The notes: generated by a model not told the origin, from the sequence alone. A stretch of 64,000 bases of DNA from Sipunculus nudus (GCA_026874595.1 CM049309.1:9697076-9761075), one strand, 5' to 3'; positions 10,401 to 25,400 are shown, numbered from the stretch's first letter. Translations and numbers: made by a program.

Positions 10401-13400
10401 AAAATCAGAAATTGTAGGTGGCGCCACCAAACTTGTGTAGCAAGTACAGACTATCAGTCCCAATAATCATAGAAAGTTTTGTGAAAATCCACCAAATGGT
10501 TCCTGAGTAATAAGCATCTAAGTGTTTTTCTATAATCAGCTCTAAAATGTAGAAAAATAGGTCAAGGTAACATCCAATCTGATGCATGTCATGCGCATTG
10601 TTGCTGTGTTAGTGTGTTTTGAATTATTTGCAAGCCTCGTGTGTGGTGCATGGGCCTTAGGCATCAAACAAGCCATACAAACAAACAGACCTACACTAGG
10701 AAGGCAGAATGAAGACAGATTGAATAATTCAACATAGTTGAACCTACCTGGGCACCTTGGTTTGAAGTCTTGTCCTTTATCAGGGTGACCATGAACATAG
10801 CCGCTGTCTGTGGAGCTTGATACCTGGGAAGGAGGCTCCTGTTTATACATCGCAACATCACGGTCGAACATCCCCGCCGACGAGGTCCAGCATTGTGGGG
10901 CAGCCAGGGATGCAGCCGCTGCAGCAGCTTCAGCAGCACCAACCGCTAAGGGAACACTGTTAATTTCATCATTTGTACTTTTATCATCCGTAAATAAGCG
11001 TCTTTGGCCTCTGTGGGAAGTATCACCAGGAGTGTCTCTGGATTTATCCTCAATTTGTAAACTGTCAGGTCGAACAACTGTTGTATTCTGACTGTCTGAC
11101 TTAGATTGACTGATATCTTGTGTGTGATCATCTGACCTTGAAGTCTCTGACCTTGGCAGTGAATTTGCAGGATCTCTGTGAGCTTGGCCTGCAGGACTTG
11201 GAGTTACGAGGTGTTGGTTGGAGGTCCTAAGAGGACTAGGCGAGTGGTGGTGCATTTTGGGTAACAAGTTTGGTGTACTGGCTGCCGCAGGCCCCGCCTT
11301 GTTAGGTGGAGTGTAGGGCGGGGTGGGCTTGTAAGGCGGGGGGTGAAACATGCTGCCTGCTGTTATGGCGACATCCTGACAACAAAAGGATTACAACATT
11401 TAATAAATTCTCTACATCTAGGAAACATCAGTTAATTATACATTTATATTACATTATACATTATACTCTTTCACAATCTATAATAGCAAGACAAACACAT
11501 TATGAAAGGTGCAAAAACACACGAAAATATGGAAACATTCGCTAGCTGAATAAACAGACTTGTTACTTGGGAAAAAAAAGATATGAAACCAATTAACAGT
11601 CAAGGCAACTAACTTATTGTGTACCATATATTTTCCTTGTAATATGGAATTAACACAACTATTCCTCAATATTTATGCATATGAGCATACATGGACAGAT
11701 TATTTACATTTACAAAAGAATTAATTCGAGAATATCTTTTGAAATATAGAGTATCGACTGCACCAATATTTTATACCACATATATTTGTACACTTATTGC
11801 ATAACCCTATATCTAACAAGTGATAAATGTAAAAGGAGTTTGTCGATTCCACCTTTGGTACAAGTGTGGACCCACCTGACTACAGGGATGTTGTGACTCT
11901 GTTTGATGAGGCGTGGTGGGCGTTGATGGACTTTTCTGCATCCTGACACAGGCTCTTTGTAACTGAGCCTTCCATGCATCATCTTCATTGTTTTCGTTCT
12001 GCTGTGGTGTCCTCTGGTGGTAACTTGTGGTACTACTATCTGGATTCCCTTGAGTAATTATAAGCGACCTTCTGTCTAATGAGTCGTTGGCCCCTCTGCT
12101 ACTGCAAACTGAACCTGCTCGCCCTGGACGTGAAGCAGTACTGGTGCTGCCCCCTGATGGAGGTCGGTCCTCCCTGTGTATACTTTGCCGACTTTGGTTC
12201 AGCTGGTCTGATTTATGAGACATCCCTGCCTGAGGCCTTTGTGAGTGATTACTGGCCAGACTGTATTGACTACAGTTCAGTGCTGAGTACTGAGTACTTC
12301 GTAAGTTCTGCTGAGAAGCTGTTGTAGTCCTCAAATTTAAACTTGTCTGGCTGGCAGGTCGGGGAGATTCATGATTACGCGGTCTAGGTGGCACCACTGG
12401 TTGCTGTGGTGCATTTTTACCACTAAAGTCAGTTTCATATTTTTCATCACAAGCAAGTGTAGATTTTTCACTTATGGGAGCGTTAGTGTACGGTCTTGGA
12501 GGACCATACTGCCAGCCCATTGAACTCATTGATCGGTGGCCAGATTGTAAAGGACGGTAATACGCATGCTGTCGTCTAATATGTGCCTCGGCGTCACTGC
12601 TATAACCAACTTCACTGCGTGTGGCCCGCGGCCTTTGATGGTGATGGTAACTGTGCTGTGACATCTTGTCAATATCGCTCAAGTAACCAGAACCTCGAAG
12701 ATCATGCCTGCGCTTACGGAACATTTCAAAATCACTGCGATAACCAGTGTCTGACTCATACCCATGACCTCTTGTACCAGGTCGGTGACCCCCCTGAGGC
12801 AGCCCTGACCTAGACCTCTGTATCTGACCCCTATAATGACCTTGAAGTGACCCTGACTGCATTGGTTGCATCAGACGAGGATCTGCAGTGGGAATTTTAG
12901 ACATTGAACCTTGATGACTGAGATGCGTGTTTGACTGAGTCAGATCTGTGTTAGATGCCCGGATCTTCCTCATGGATCCGCTCAGAAAGCCACCATCATC
13001 TTCTTCATCACCTGACTTGACAGCTGTTAATGACAAAGGCAACACTGCCATCATGTATCATAATCACGTCTCTCTCAAGTAATCTTAACTCCACTGATAT
13101 TAATCATTCCCGTAATTCACATATTTTTAAGCCTGGCATCTTATGCTACTATTTGCATCTTATCATTTTTTGGGTATTATTAATTACACCTGGAACACAG
13201 AAAACTATTGAATATACTTTTAAAATATATCTTAGAAAAAATTTTATATGAATTAGATGTGTAATTATTATACTGTACAAACAAAATTGTCAAACCGTTA
13301 TTGCTTTAAAATGGAGAATGCAAACTCCAAACTGCGAATTTAATTTTCAACAAAGTGCATCATCTTGGCAATCAGCTGGCAAGTCTGGAACTGGGGGGGG

Positions 13401-16400
13401 GGGGGGGTATATGATAAAACGTATTTTCTAAGCCTGTCAATGTGTGCTGGTGTGGAAGCCAAGCGGACATGGCTGAAAACTTGGACTAAGAATAAAATTT
13501 TTTATGTTTGATCAGTTTAAGGACCATACCTTTGGAATGTCGGATTCTTTCCTTATCTTTGGCTGCCCTTTCCTGAAATCAAAACAAGAAGATAGGTATT
13601 GAAATAGGAAATCCCTTCAAAAGTCCTATACCAATACAGGGCCTATTCAGATAAAACATAGTAATTATATAAACATAGTAATTAAAAGTAGGTTCAAAAC
13701 TCAGCAATGTTGATCTGGTGCCAGAACTACTTATATGAACATACATAGTGCAGGAATGACTCACTTCATGAAAATAAAACAAAGGTGATTTACAGTTTAC
13801 CGCTGCCCCAAATAAAATCTATCTTTATGAATGCTATACATGTACTGTGGATGGCTTATTTCCACATAATTATTGTTTCCCAAGGGTTCCCTTTTTGCGA
13901 TCTGCCCATAGTGTAAACTACATAGAGTATCTCCATTATTATATGATTAGATATATTATTTGATCTGTAGGCAAATCGTATAAGTTGGATGAAAACTCAA
14001 AGCAACATTTAACAAATGGGCATTATTGTTCATTATCAGCAGAATATTGAAAGATTTTATATCATTTATTATAGCAATCTTTGATTTACAGGTACAATGC
14101 AAGATCTATCATATTTATACATCAATATTTTGATTTACTACTTCCCTTCAATGATGGGGTCTCTTGTATCGAGGGTTTTGTTTTTGTGATAATTTCCCAT
14201 TGCAAATATTACAAATGTTTAAACATCGCGAACATAAAGGCAACCACAGTATTTGTTAAAACTATGTAGTTGTGTGTTGCAGGTGGTTTTGCTTATTTCT
14301 CAAACGGTTAATCTCATACCATTTTATCCACAATCATCTGTCCCCTAATTTCATAAAACCTTTACTTTCAAGATCTTAACAAAGTGAAAAAGATTCCCTG
14401 ATCAGAATCTACTGCTTTTAAAAGACAGGAAACCATCCAAATACATCATCACACAGAAATGTATTAGGTATTTTACAAAGTCAATAGTTAGAGTTGCTTG
14501 TAGACAATGATTGCATGCAAATACAGTGACATTCCACACACAAGTTGCTGATGGTACTAAAACTCAAACAGTCATACTAGTATATCACTGATTCACGTTA
14601 AAATATACAAAGCTGTTCATGCATGCTGCGACATTGTTTCTTATAATGATAATAATGAAAGCCTCATTATGTACAATTCAATTATACAACATTTTATACA
14701 CTTTTTCCTAAATAATAATCAGCGATGTAGGACTCAAGTCCAGACTTGGACTTGAGTTAATTTTTTCAGGGACTCTGACTTGTACTGAACAGTTCTGACT
14801 TGTACTGAACAGTCCTGGACTCAAGACATGTAGTGAACAGTCCTGGACTCAAGACCTTTACTGAACGGTCCTGGACTCGGACTTGTACTCAGACTCAGAG
14901 GATGACTCAAGAGATCAATTAATTTTTTATAGTTTTCAATGAATCCTAAGGAATTTGGCATAAATTGAAAAATCTCATGAAGGGTCATCACAGGTCTATC
15001 ACAGCCCCATCTATCAGAAACTATGCAAGTGCATCCAGCACAAGATCCAGTAATATGCTAGTGAACATTCATCAGCGAAACTGTCAGTCTGAGATGGGAT
15101 CTGTTGAAAAATTCCGACAAATAATTACTCATAAACGAACACATGCAAAACAACTTATCATATTATTCAACAATGATCATTCCAGACACACTTATCATTC
15201 CATGCAAATGTTCTCAAGTGATCAAAATGCACAACTGGGCAATGGTGTAACTCGGTGTAATTTTGTTAATATGATGCATCTATCCAATCATACCTTGTGA
15301 CACATCACACAATTGTTAAAATCCATTTTACCATTTCAAATTGAGTGATGTAACTCAAATACTTAATGTCAAGTCAAACCCTCCCCCCCCCCTTCCTTCC
15401 CAGTTTTTTCTTACACCATTACCCATAAATTAATGCACAAATAACAATTAAGATGCATTCAAAAACGAACAAATGAGGCTGTGTTAAATACAACCCAACA
15501 GAACCACAAACTGTTTAATATCAAGTCATTCAGTAAGTGAAGTGACTGTGGCATTCTGCTGTGTTACCTACATCTCATGTGGCTTGGAGGGAACAAAGAG
15601 ATTTTTAATTAAAATAATAGTCATTTATACACAAATACTCTCCAGGTCAAAAACTATACTCTATTCCAACACCCCTGTTCACCTATTTTTTCATAATAAT
15701 GGTTCATGAAATCTTATCTTTTTCACTCCAGGGGCTAATCAGAAATGTGCCAGTATCTAAAAGCAAAATAAGTCTCCCTTGTATGAACTGTACATAATTT
15801 ATTTAAAATCACATATGACTATTAGTCATTGACTAAACACCATTCCAACCCCCCTGTCCACCTGATTTTTCGTAATTATTTCCACACAAAACAAATTTGT
15901 CATACAAAACTTTCACAAATGGCAGAAAGAATAAAATGCATATTTTTTTTGTACCCTACCGGCTTATGATATAAATATTATTAAATTTACGCCCTGGTTA
16001 ACACATGTCTCATATATATTTGTGGTTCACGGCATCCCTAACAAGTGGCAATTGTTTATCCTCTTTGGATATGGATATAAATAAAGCACGCGGAGAATAC
16101 AAGTCTCGCTGTAAACAAGTGCCTCTTTAGTATGTCATGTCTATTATGACATCATCACTATTCCCTGATATACCCATTTTACAGATAAGTGGCAAAATGT
16201 TGCTACAGAGTAGACTAGTTACTCATAAAATCCATAATACTTAATTTTGCAATTTCCTCTTTCTGTCCTTAAAGCAAAAAGTTTTAAAGTTCTTTGAATT
16301 ACAAAAATATAATCGCCAAAAAACAGGTGGACAGGGGTGCTGGAACGAACTATAAACATATACAGGACTGCTGCACTGCTGTAAGAGCTGACCATCTTGA

Positions 16401-19400
16401 AACAGATACAATTGAAAATACACAGAAATGACATCAAAATGACAAATGGTAAATGCTTGTGTCATTTAGACATTTTTAACATCATACATGTATCCCTCAT
16501 ACATCACAGGAATAAACAAATGGCCAATTCAAATGACACCCTCCAGCATTTTTGCAGCTCTTTCAAGACAAGTCAACACCTTGAGAGATCGCACAGAAGA
16601 TTATATTTATTTTATAATTATTTATTTTATCATAAACTATCAGACTATTTTAAAATTTAAAACCTAGTGAAATAAATTTGAAAGAAATATTGTGAAAAAT
16701 TAAGTGGCCAGGGGTAGCGGAACAGATGATAACTGCATTTCGATCATGTCCAATAATACCCATTATCATAAATGTTTGAACAAGGTTTCTGCACAGCCAA
16801 AACTGAACTTATAATCATAAGTCAAGTTATCATTAATCGGCTAAGTTTAAATACAGAAAAATAAATATTTCTTCTTGGCTCTGACTGGTATTTAACATAG
16901 CTTCCACAGAGTCCCTAGTGAATCTAGATTTTTAAATGTCATGATTTTCAACAGGCTCTTCCATCCTGAGTTTAGTCATTTACTTTGTAGATTATGCGTA
17001 ACCTGCTGTGATGTACAATGCTTCTGAGCACAAAGTAGGGGTTTACTGGCTGTACATTAAATTTGTACATGTGAGTTTGTATCAGAGCAAGTCAGTTATA
17101 TCACATCCAGCAGTTCTGTCACCTAAAAGGGATATATGGGTTTAGAGATTGATCATTTGTTGTTTCCAGTGAACACAAATAAATAAGAATAGTATATTAA
17201 TCTCTGTTCAAAATTTCATATTACAATGCTACCTCTCCAAATGGGCACCACGTTATAATATTAATAAAGGCACTTTTGAAATACAGACACCTGAAGTGGT
17301 CCAATTAGTTAATTAATAGTCTGGCAACCTCTCTTTGGATACCTCTCTTATGGACAGAAACCACAAGTCTTGACAGTGCTCATAATTAGGAGATATTCCA
17401 TATTTGTGTGTAAAATATATAAAATGTTTTACAGGGAAATTCAAAATAAAAGCAACCATAAAGAAAAATATTCTAGGGTACCTCACCCTGTATCCCCTGA
17501 GAGAGGTTCCTGTGCCATTTTTCTTTATAAAATTCCCCAAAATGAACCCAAGTATCTATACCGCTGGTGACAAAGCTGCTGAGTCTGGTATTAGTGGTAT
17601 TGTTACAAGATGCTATTTGACAGTATGTTAGTTGTTAAGGGTTGGCTTACATCAGAGTCTACCGTACTATCCTCTATCGGTTCAACCTGGTCCTGTTAGG
17701 GGAACAGTAATGCTCCATTAATTAATGACATCACACACATTCACAATGACTATCAGATCTATTCTAATCACAGTTAAATAATACTTGGGTTATTATGCAT
17801 GCATTTATACTTCAATTTTGAAATTTAAAAGAAAAACTACATAACCCAAGTTAATTTCACAGGTGTCTCTTAAAAGTTTTCACGCATAACAGGATGAACC
17901 TGTTTTTAGACAATCAAAATACAGATAATTTATCTGGAGTTAATTGTTTCTCAAATAAAAAATATTCTATCACTCTAACACTATATTCAAGCACATACAT
18001 AAAATATTTAAATGGTCCTAACTATGAAAAAAATTTGTATCCATATGAAATACTTTCAAACCATGAAACATTACATTTTCAAACAACTTGGGTTTTTTTA
18101 TATCAGTCACACTAGAAGAAATACATCTGCCATTAAAAAGACAAACCAAAGTCAACAGAAATATCACTGAAACAGATGCAGTTTGGTGTCTTAAGTTTTT
18201 TTCATTATTTTCCTATTTCCAACAGGAATTCTGAATTTTAAGTTCACAGGTTGCACTTCAGTAATCAATGTTTATCATATGGAATGGTATATTTTAACAT
18301 CAATGCAGAAGTGCATGTTTTTATAGTAAATGGAACCTCAGTTGGTCATCACTGCCACCTGGTGATTCTGCCTGAGATTATTCTTTATTTTAATTTGTTT
18401 TCTTTAATCTGATGCTTGAATTCTAGTACAAGTACATGGCCATAAACTTATTAACATATACATCTGCAATTCACTACCTTTCCATTAGAATAATTTGTAA
18501 AGGAATTTTACAGAATGCAAATCTCTACTGATTATAATTATTTCACAGAGTTCTCACCAGATGGCACTGACAATCACTAAAGGTATTTTCATCATAACTG
18601 AATTAGTGTTTCATTGTATCATAAAAATAAACTTATTCTGAACATACCTTGTCTGCCCTCAGTAGGTGATGTCTTTCCCCGAGTAGTGGGGAGGTGGGTT
18701 TTGGGCCTTGCTCCTCCACAACGCTACCACTCCCTGACCTTGCCCTCTCTGCTCTTCTGCCCTGCTTTTAACAAATTTATGTAATTTATTTCAACTGCCA
18801 TTAATCAATATCACCAAGCTAGACCAGCTGTAAATTCTCTTCTGTTAATGTCAATTTTCAACAAGAGAACTGTTAGAGTGCAAAATAAATGTGTGGTAGA
18901 TTTTGAGATCTCTGTGAATATTACATGTGACAATTAATATAATATATTATAATATAATATAATATAATATAATATAATATAATGTTATATAATGTAATGT
19001 AATATAATATAATTTTCACAGTGAATTTCATAAAATCTAACACATTCCTGATAAGTTATCGCAGCAACAGCACACAGAAGTCAGGTGACCTCTGACCTCA
19101 TTAAATACGCACAGATTTAGTAGAGAAACATACCTGGGCCAGACACTAAAGCAGTTAAGGATAGGGTTTCATGCGATCTTTTCTTACCTTCCTGAAAATA
19201 AAGGGTGACATGCAAACTTTTCTTACCTCCTTGACAGGAGATGGCTTGGTAGGTGGAACAGGCATATTGAGTTGCTTGAGTGCCAGGTTCCTCATGTGCT
19301 GTATGCGATGTTTCATTTCTTTGGGGTAGGGTGTTGGTGTCCTCTGTAGCTTGCCCTAAAATAAAGTCAAAGTCATAATTAGGATAATTAACTAGAATGG

Positions 19401-22400
19401 CACAATAATGAATAATATGTGACCCACGGGCCAGGAGGCTCGGCTGAAGACTTGAAACAAAATGTGATCACACCAAAAGTTAAAACGTGCATAAACAATA
19501 CTGTCAATATAGCAATATAGATATTGATTTAGGACCAAATTTGTCTAATTATCATGACAAATGAGATGATCTGTTCATTAAAAGATCTTTCTTGACTTGT
19601 GGTGAGAATTAAACATACATATCAAAGGTGTCTTATTTTATTTAACACCGCTAGAAAACCATGTATCTGACATTTTTGTCGTGACATTGAAACTTGTTTG
19701 CTAAAAACGGAACAGGGTGTAAGATAATCGGCATTTACCATAAACTCTGAACAACTATTTAGTCATTTTCAAACTGGGTCATTCTAATGTGCTTGGGAAA
19801 ACAACAACAAGCCATGTAGGACAAAGCAGACATTTCAGACCCGGCATGTGTATCACTTTTATATAATTAGGTCAGGTAGATATGATGTCCCCATGGACCT
19901 TTCACATGTTGTGAGTGCAAAACACTAGGTTATATTTGTGTCACGCGTTCAATGCACTTGAGGGGGGCTCTTTAAAATGATGATTGGTGAAATCAGAAGA
20001 AGTTGCTTTTTACTCAGGTGATATTTAACGAATCACAAAAAAAATATGAACTTACTAACATTTGTCAAAAGCAATAAGAAGGTAAATAATAACTGGTACT
20101 GTTACTGAAAAGACTGTAATGGGTTACCTCAGAGTCTGGAAGATCTGTGAAGTCAAACTGGATCTGCTGTCTCCTCAATCGCTCCTCCTCCCACAAGGAC
20201 GGGTGGAAGCTGTTGTTATCTTCACATGCTTCTATAAGTACAGATGTAATGCTCATTTGTAAGGAAGAATTCAATTAGCATCTCCAATTTATATTCCTAT
20301 ATGTAACACATGGTTACACTTTTAGTTTTGAGGAATGTTTGATCAGAATATATCACAACTATGCAAGGAAGTTCCAACTAATATAATAGTCCTCACGTCA
20401 AATCAATAATCAATAATATTAAAAGTAATTCTGCTTTTACTGTTATTTCGTTAAATAGGCTCAGAATGGATTTTAATATTAATTCTGCTTGTACTGTTAT
20501 TTTGTTCAACAAGCATACAATGGATTTAGCTGATCATATGACAGATGATATGTCATTATTACACTCTTTAGATTTCTATTTCACGTGATCTTGAAATAGA
20601 AAGAAAATTCCAAAATTCATAACAATTTATTACAATCATTACAATTATAACTTAGCACCATCTTTATATGTACAAAAACCAGCCCATACTGACCTTCTTC
20701 TTCACCTTGTTTCTGTTGCTGTGGCAACAAATAACACGTCAGTATCCTTTGTCCTGACACTCTATCAAGGTCAGACTGCAGTCTCACTAACGGTGTGGAC
20801 TGAAGTGAAAATTAACGGCAAAACCTAAGCAGGCAAATTATGAAAGCTAGCAGTCTGTCCTGGTAGACATATAGTTATACCATTTTTTAAAAATTTAACA
20901 TGACCTATGTCAAAATGTACTCAAGTATGCACAAGTTCTTACATTTAACACAAACAGTGTCAAAGTCAGTCACCAATTTATCCCAGTTGTCAAATTTATT
21001 TTGACTAATGTCATTATGTTCCTTTGGTTACATCAGCATTTTCACCAATATTTTTAAAATGTCCTTCAGCATGGGAGCCACAATCAGAATTACAATGTTT
21101 TAACACTTTATCAATACTCACATTGGAACCTATGGCCTCAGAAACTTTCACGCATCCAATGAATGACATATCTAGCAAATATAGGTCCAATTATTTTTTT
21201 TATCAAAACCAATGTCTACTTACCAACAGAAGAATCCCTGTTTTATCTTAAGGATGCAAAATATCACAAATTGATGGAAACACTTACCTGGTTTTCTGCC
21301 AGCCACAGTGCCTGCAGCTCTTTCAGCCTGGTAAGGCTGTATGGTAGTACAGTAAGCTTGTTATCACTCAGGTTAAGCACGCGTAGTCTGGGTATCCGCC
21401 CGATCTCGTCCGGAAGGTATGTGAGGTTGTTACTGCGAAGTGACAGCACTGTGATCCCGCTGCAACTCCCCAGCTGGCATACAAGAAAACATCCTAATGA
21501 ATATTCATAAACAACAAACCGACAGCACTGAGCTACTGAAATTCAATAGGATCAAATATTCATTGTAAATTGCAAATTAATTCATTATTTGTTTTGAGAA
21601 CAAGGAAATCTTGACAACTGAACCATACTAAACTCAACATTTGTAATGTATAATTTATATATAATGTTTGCATATTATAGCTCAAATGTAGATATTAATG
21701 AATAATGTTCTTGAATAACATAAATTAATAAAAATATGACTTTCACTAACAGTTAAAACTAAAATTTTAAACAAAACTTTCATAATGAATTTAAAATAAC
21801 TCTATTGGTAATTCTTTGCTTATACTGCAGAAAGAATGAAAGTAAGACAGTAGCCCAGAAAGCGGGAGATAGACAGAGTGAGAAAGTGAAGTAAATTCTC
21901 TCAACATCAACATCACCTGTAATAAGACAAAGCCAATGAAGAAAGCAAGTTCATGCATAAATACCCCTTACCTCTGGAGGGATTTCTAGAATATAATTTT
22001 CATCAGCATACAAGGTTCGTAGATGTCGCAGGAAACCAATACTAGGGGGCAGCTCCTGCAAATCATTCGTACTAAGGTTCAACTCTGAGAGGGACACCAA
22101 CCTAAAACAATAAAGAGATGAACTCAAAAATATATATCATTCCTCTCTGATGCAATCTTTTGTAAAAGAGGTTCACTGAAATAAGGGGTACTGGCATACT
22201 GTATATGAATGTGAAATCAATTAACATTTAATTAAATATTGTAATGGTCATGACTATAGGTATTTAAATCTTTAAATTACAAGTCTCTAAAATCAACAGT
22301 TGATCCATTTAGCTGTGAATGTATCAATTTTTACTCACTGGACTAACAGACTGGACTTGGGACTGTGCTACAAAGTGACATAAAAAATTACAAAATGATG

Positions 22401-25400
22401 ATTCTCCAGCGAACTTACCCTCCAACTGAAAATGGCAGAGATTCTAATCTGTTGTCATCTATTTTTAGTGTGGTCAAATTATTCAGTCGACCTGAAAAAC
22501 AAAACAAACACTAGCTTTATAAATAATGCTTTAACATAATTTAAATTTACATTCAACCTACTTTTAATGAGCTCTTAATTCTTCTTAATTGTTTTTTATT
22601 TTGTCAATTGTAACCGATTAGAAGTTTTTATGTGGTAGGCTACTTTTGTTTTGAATTAATTTCAATTTCATCAAATAAACCTGAAAAATCTTTGGTTGAA
22701 TTAAGCATAATGTGATCAGATAAAGTGAGAACTAATGTTTTACATTTAAATTATTTTAAGTGTCAGGAAGACATAATTTATTTCCCAAAGGCAATGATTA
22801 CTTTCTTGTTGATACAAGTTTCATCTGTTCATGTTAACAGCTTCATCCAACTGGTAGATTACAGCTACTAACCACTTCAAAAACTGTTCAAAGGGAACTT
22901 ATCTTATGCAGTATTTAAATGATGAATTTGGTCTTTTGCTATTCCCTTTTAATCATGCTCACTATGGCAGGGTTTTACTGGGTTTTGCCATAAGGTACTG
23001 GCAAAAGGCCAAGAATTTTTACACCAATGAGAGCATGGAAATGCAACATGCATCCAAGTCTATCACTCTGAATTCCCAAGTACCCCATTTTTATTGGTCT
23101 GAACATTCTTGGCCCTGTACCAGGAACCTGGTGGTGAAACCCAGTAAACCATGCCACAGAAAGCAGTGGTTAAGTGGAAGGAGTTATAGAATAAATGCAA
23201 CGTATGACAAAATGTAAGGAGTGTTATCAAACAAAGCTGATGAACTGAATAGTAAACACTGCTTAAGGAGGGTATACACGAGGCTGAAATTCCGTGATTT
23301 CTTCATTTTGAACTTTTTGCGAAGGTCACATTTTTTGTAATTGCAACAGAACCTGTACGATCGGAGTGCAGCAGTATTTGTATTGACTTTAAATTTAGAA
23401 TACATCCTACAATACCTCATTCATTTCTGGTTCAGTCATTCACTTATCATCTGTGTCATAGTTAATAGATCTCATGTGATTACTGCATGTTTTACAATAA
23501 TTAATAATTAATACCTGTATGCATGGGTGAGTTTCCATACCATGCATAAAAGGACAGCTGGTTATCTTGTTTTGAAAGCTGTAATTTCTAATCTATTTTT
23601 TCAGATACATCATCCCCTCATATTCATCTTAGTTGATAAGGCATGTTTTCTCTGAGGGTTCCATATTCATGATTTTTTCACTTTTGTTAATATTGCGTTA
23701 TTAAAACCCTCGCTAATAAAAAAGCAACCACAGTATCTAGAGAACGCAGTTGCCACTTTTTACCATTTCACACACAAACCAGTTTTTAAAATTGCTGATT
23801 GATCAAATCAGTTTCAAACCATATTGTGCATTCACATGGGCATTGAGCACTAGGGGTGGAGAGGTATATTTCATATGTGAAATAATATAACAGCATACCG
23901 ACACTAGCATCAGTGCTTGTCCTGTAACTCAGTTGATGTTTCAAAACTAGATCTAAACCATTTTGGAAGCAAACTGAGCATTTAAATGGCACTTCCACCA
24001 TTCCTGAGCTGGATTCAAAACAATTTGGCCAGAACTGATAAAAATTGCTTCTAACTTATGTGTGCATGCTAAATTTGCATTAGAAACAGTTTTAAATTGT
24101 TTTGCATTTGTCTTGTGAAAGGGGTATCAGTCAGCTTATACTACTATTAGCTTTTTATTCAAAGTGGTAGTTGTGAACTTGTACATGTGTGTGTGTGTAC
24201 ATGTGTGTATGTGTGGACTTACCAATGCTTTCTGGAAGCTGTCTCAGCAGGTTCTGGGTCAGATGGAGGTCAGCGAGGGACAGACAACCCTCAATCTCGG
24301 ACGGCAGCTCCTGTAGTCGGTTCTTTGACAGATCCAGAAATGTTAAATTTTTCAATTCACCGATGGTCTGTTAAAAGAAATAACAGGAGAATAAAAATAG
24401 ATAATGGATGACAAATATTTACTTTTTAAATCTTTCCCAATCTGAAAAAAAAATGTTTCATATAACCATATCAGATGTATTACAGACTAATTCTTTTTAA
24501 GTATGGAAAAATATATGAATGAATTTGTCATATAACATTTCAACAATAATTTCCACTTTGGTAAAAGGATGGGCAGTTCATAAACAAATGAGAGTACAAT
24601 GATTGATTTCAATACCATATGCTGGCCGGGTCAGCGGTCAAAAGTAATTGGTCAGTCTTTCGTGTGACTGGACACTACTAAATGACCTGTGGTCACTCAT
24701 GCTCTGTAATCAGCTAAATATGGATGTGATCATCTGTACAGTTTTTAACGCTACATTGCTCACATTTATAAGAAATCTTTAATTATCTTTTCTCTAATTT
24801 CTTTAAATCATTGTTCAGGAATAGAAATCAATTATATACTCCACTGGGCAATATGTACATGCATGATTCCAAAGGCTTATCTGGTCAACCATGGCATGCA
24901 CCTTCTCAATGAAATTATTATGATAAAACATCAACAATCAGTAAAAGGATGCATTTGTTTTACATTTTCAAAAGTGCCTAAACTTATTTCCATTTTCAAG
25001 GATGTGGTCCCTAAATGGACAGAAATATTATCTAAACATTGGACACCAAAAGAATATTAGGCTTATTGGGCTCATTGTGATTTTCATCTGTAAGATGAAC
25101 ACTACCCTCATAATATTACAAAACAAAACCATGAAATTTGACAAATTTATGAGTTTTATTTGATACAATGATTATTCATGCTGGATATAATTAATTCATT
25201 TAATTATTGTAGCGGCCTCAATTATAGCTGTTTAACTGAAAACTCTACCCACCTGTGAAATAATAATACTCCAGTGACTGTAATGTTGATATTACTTGTA
25301 AAGTATATATACCTGCATGTCATCTCATTTTATCATGTGACACTGGGGGAAATGGGTAGTTATGCAAATCAGCATGCAAAATAATATGCAAATGGACTTA

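Larger units (their letters stand above)
13573..17650. other. Intron between exons 15 and 16
   Basis: 4.1-kb intron. It contains a short minisatellite (14720-14905) and a nested pair of TIR elements (15651-16735). The 111-codon plus-strand ORF at 14965-15300 has no domain-like features. No other exon is needed: phases on both sides are 0. Confidence 0.6.

Noticed and set aside
10691-11131. Other-frame ORFs over exon 18 (minus and plus strand)
   Set aside because: Alternative frames of a low-complexity, GC-richer coding exon; only the frame continuing from exon 17 and into exon 19 fits.
12079-12813. Plus-strand ORFs of 82 and 76 codons over exon 17
   Set aside because: They lie opposite a well-supported exon and have no features of their own.
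17101-17125. Possible exon after TTTTAG|GTGACAGAACTG (minus strand)
   Set aside because: In the only useful frame it meets a TAA after eight codons and there is no donor; exons 15 and 16 already join in phase.
19188-19191. 4-nt micro-exon GAAG between TTTTCAG and GTAAG
   Set aside because: Including it would shift the frame between exons 13 and 14, which join cleanly without it. The signals are better explained as a duplicated donor.
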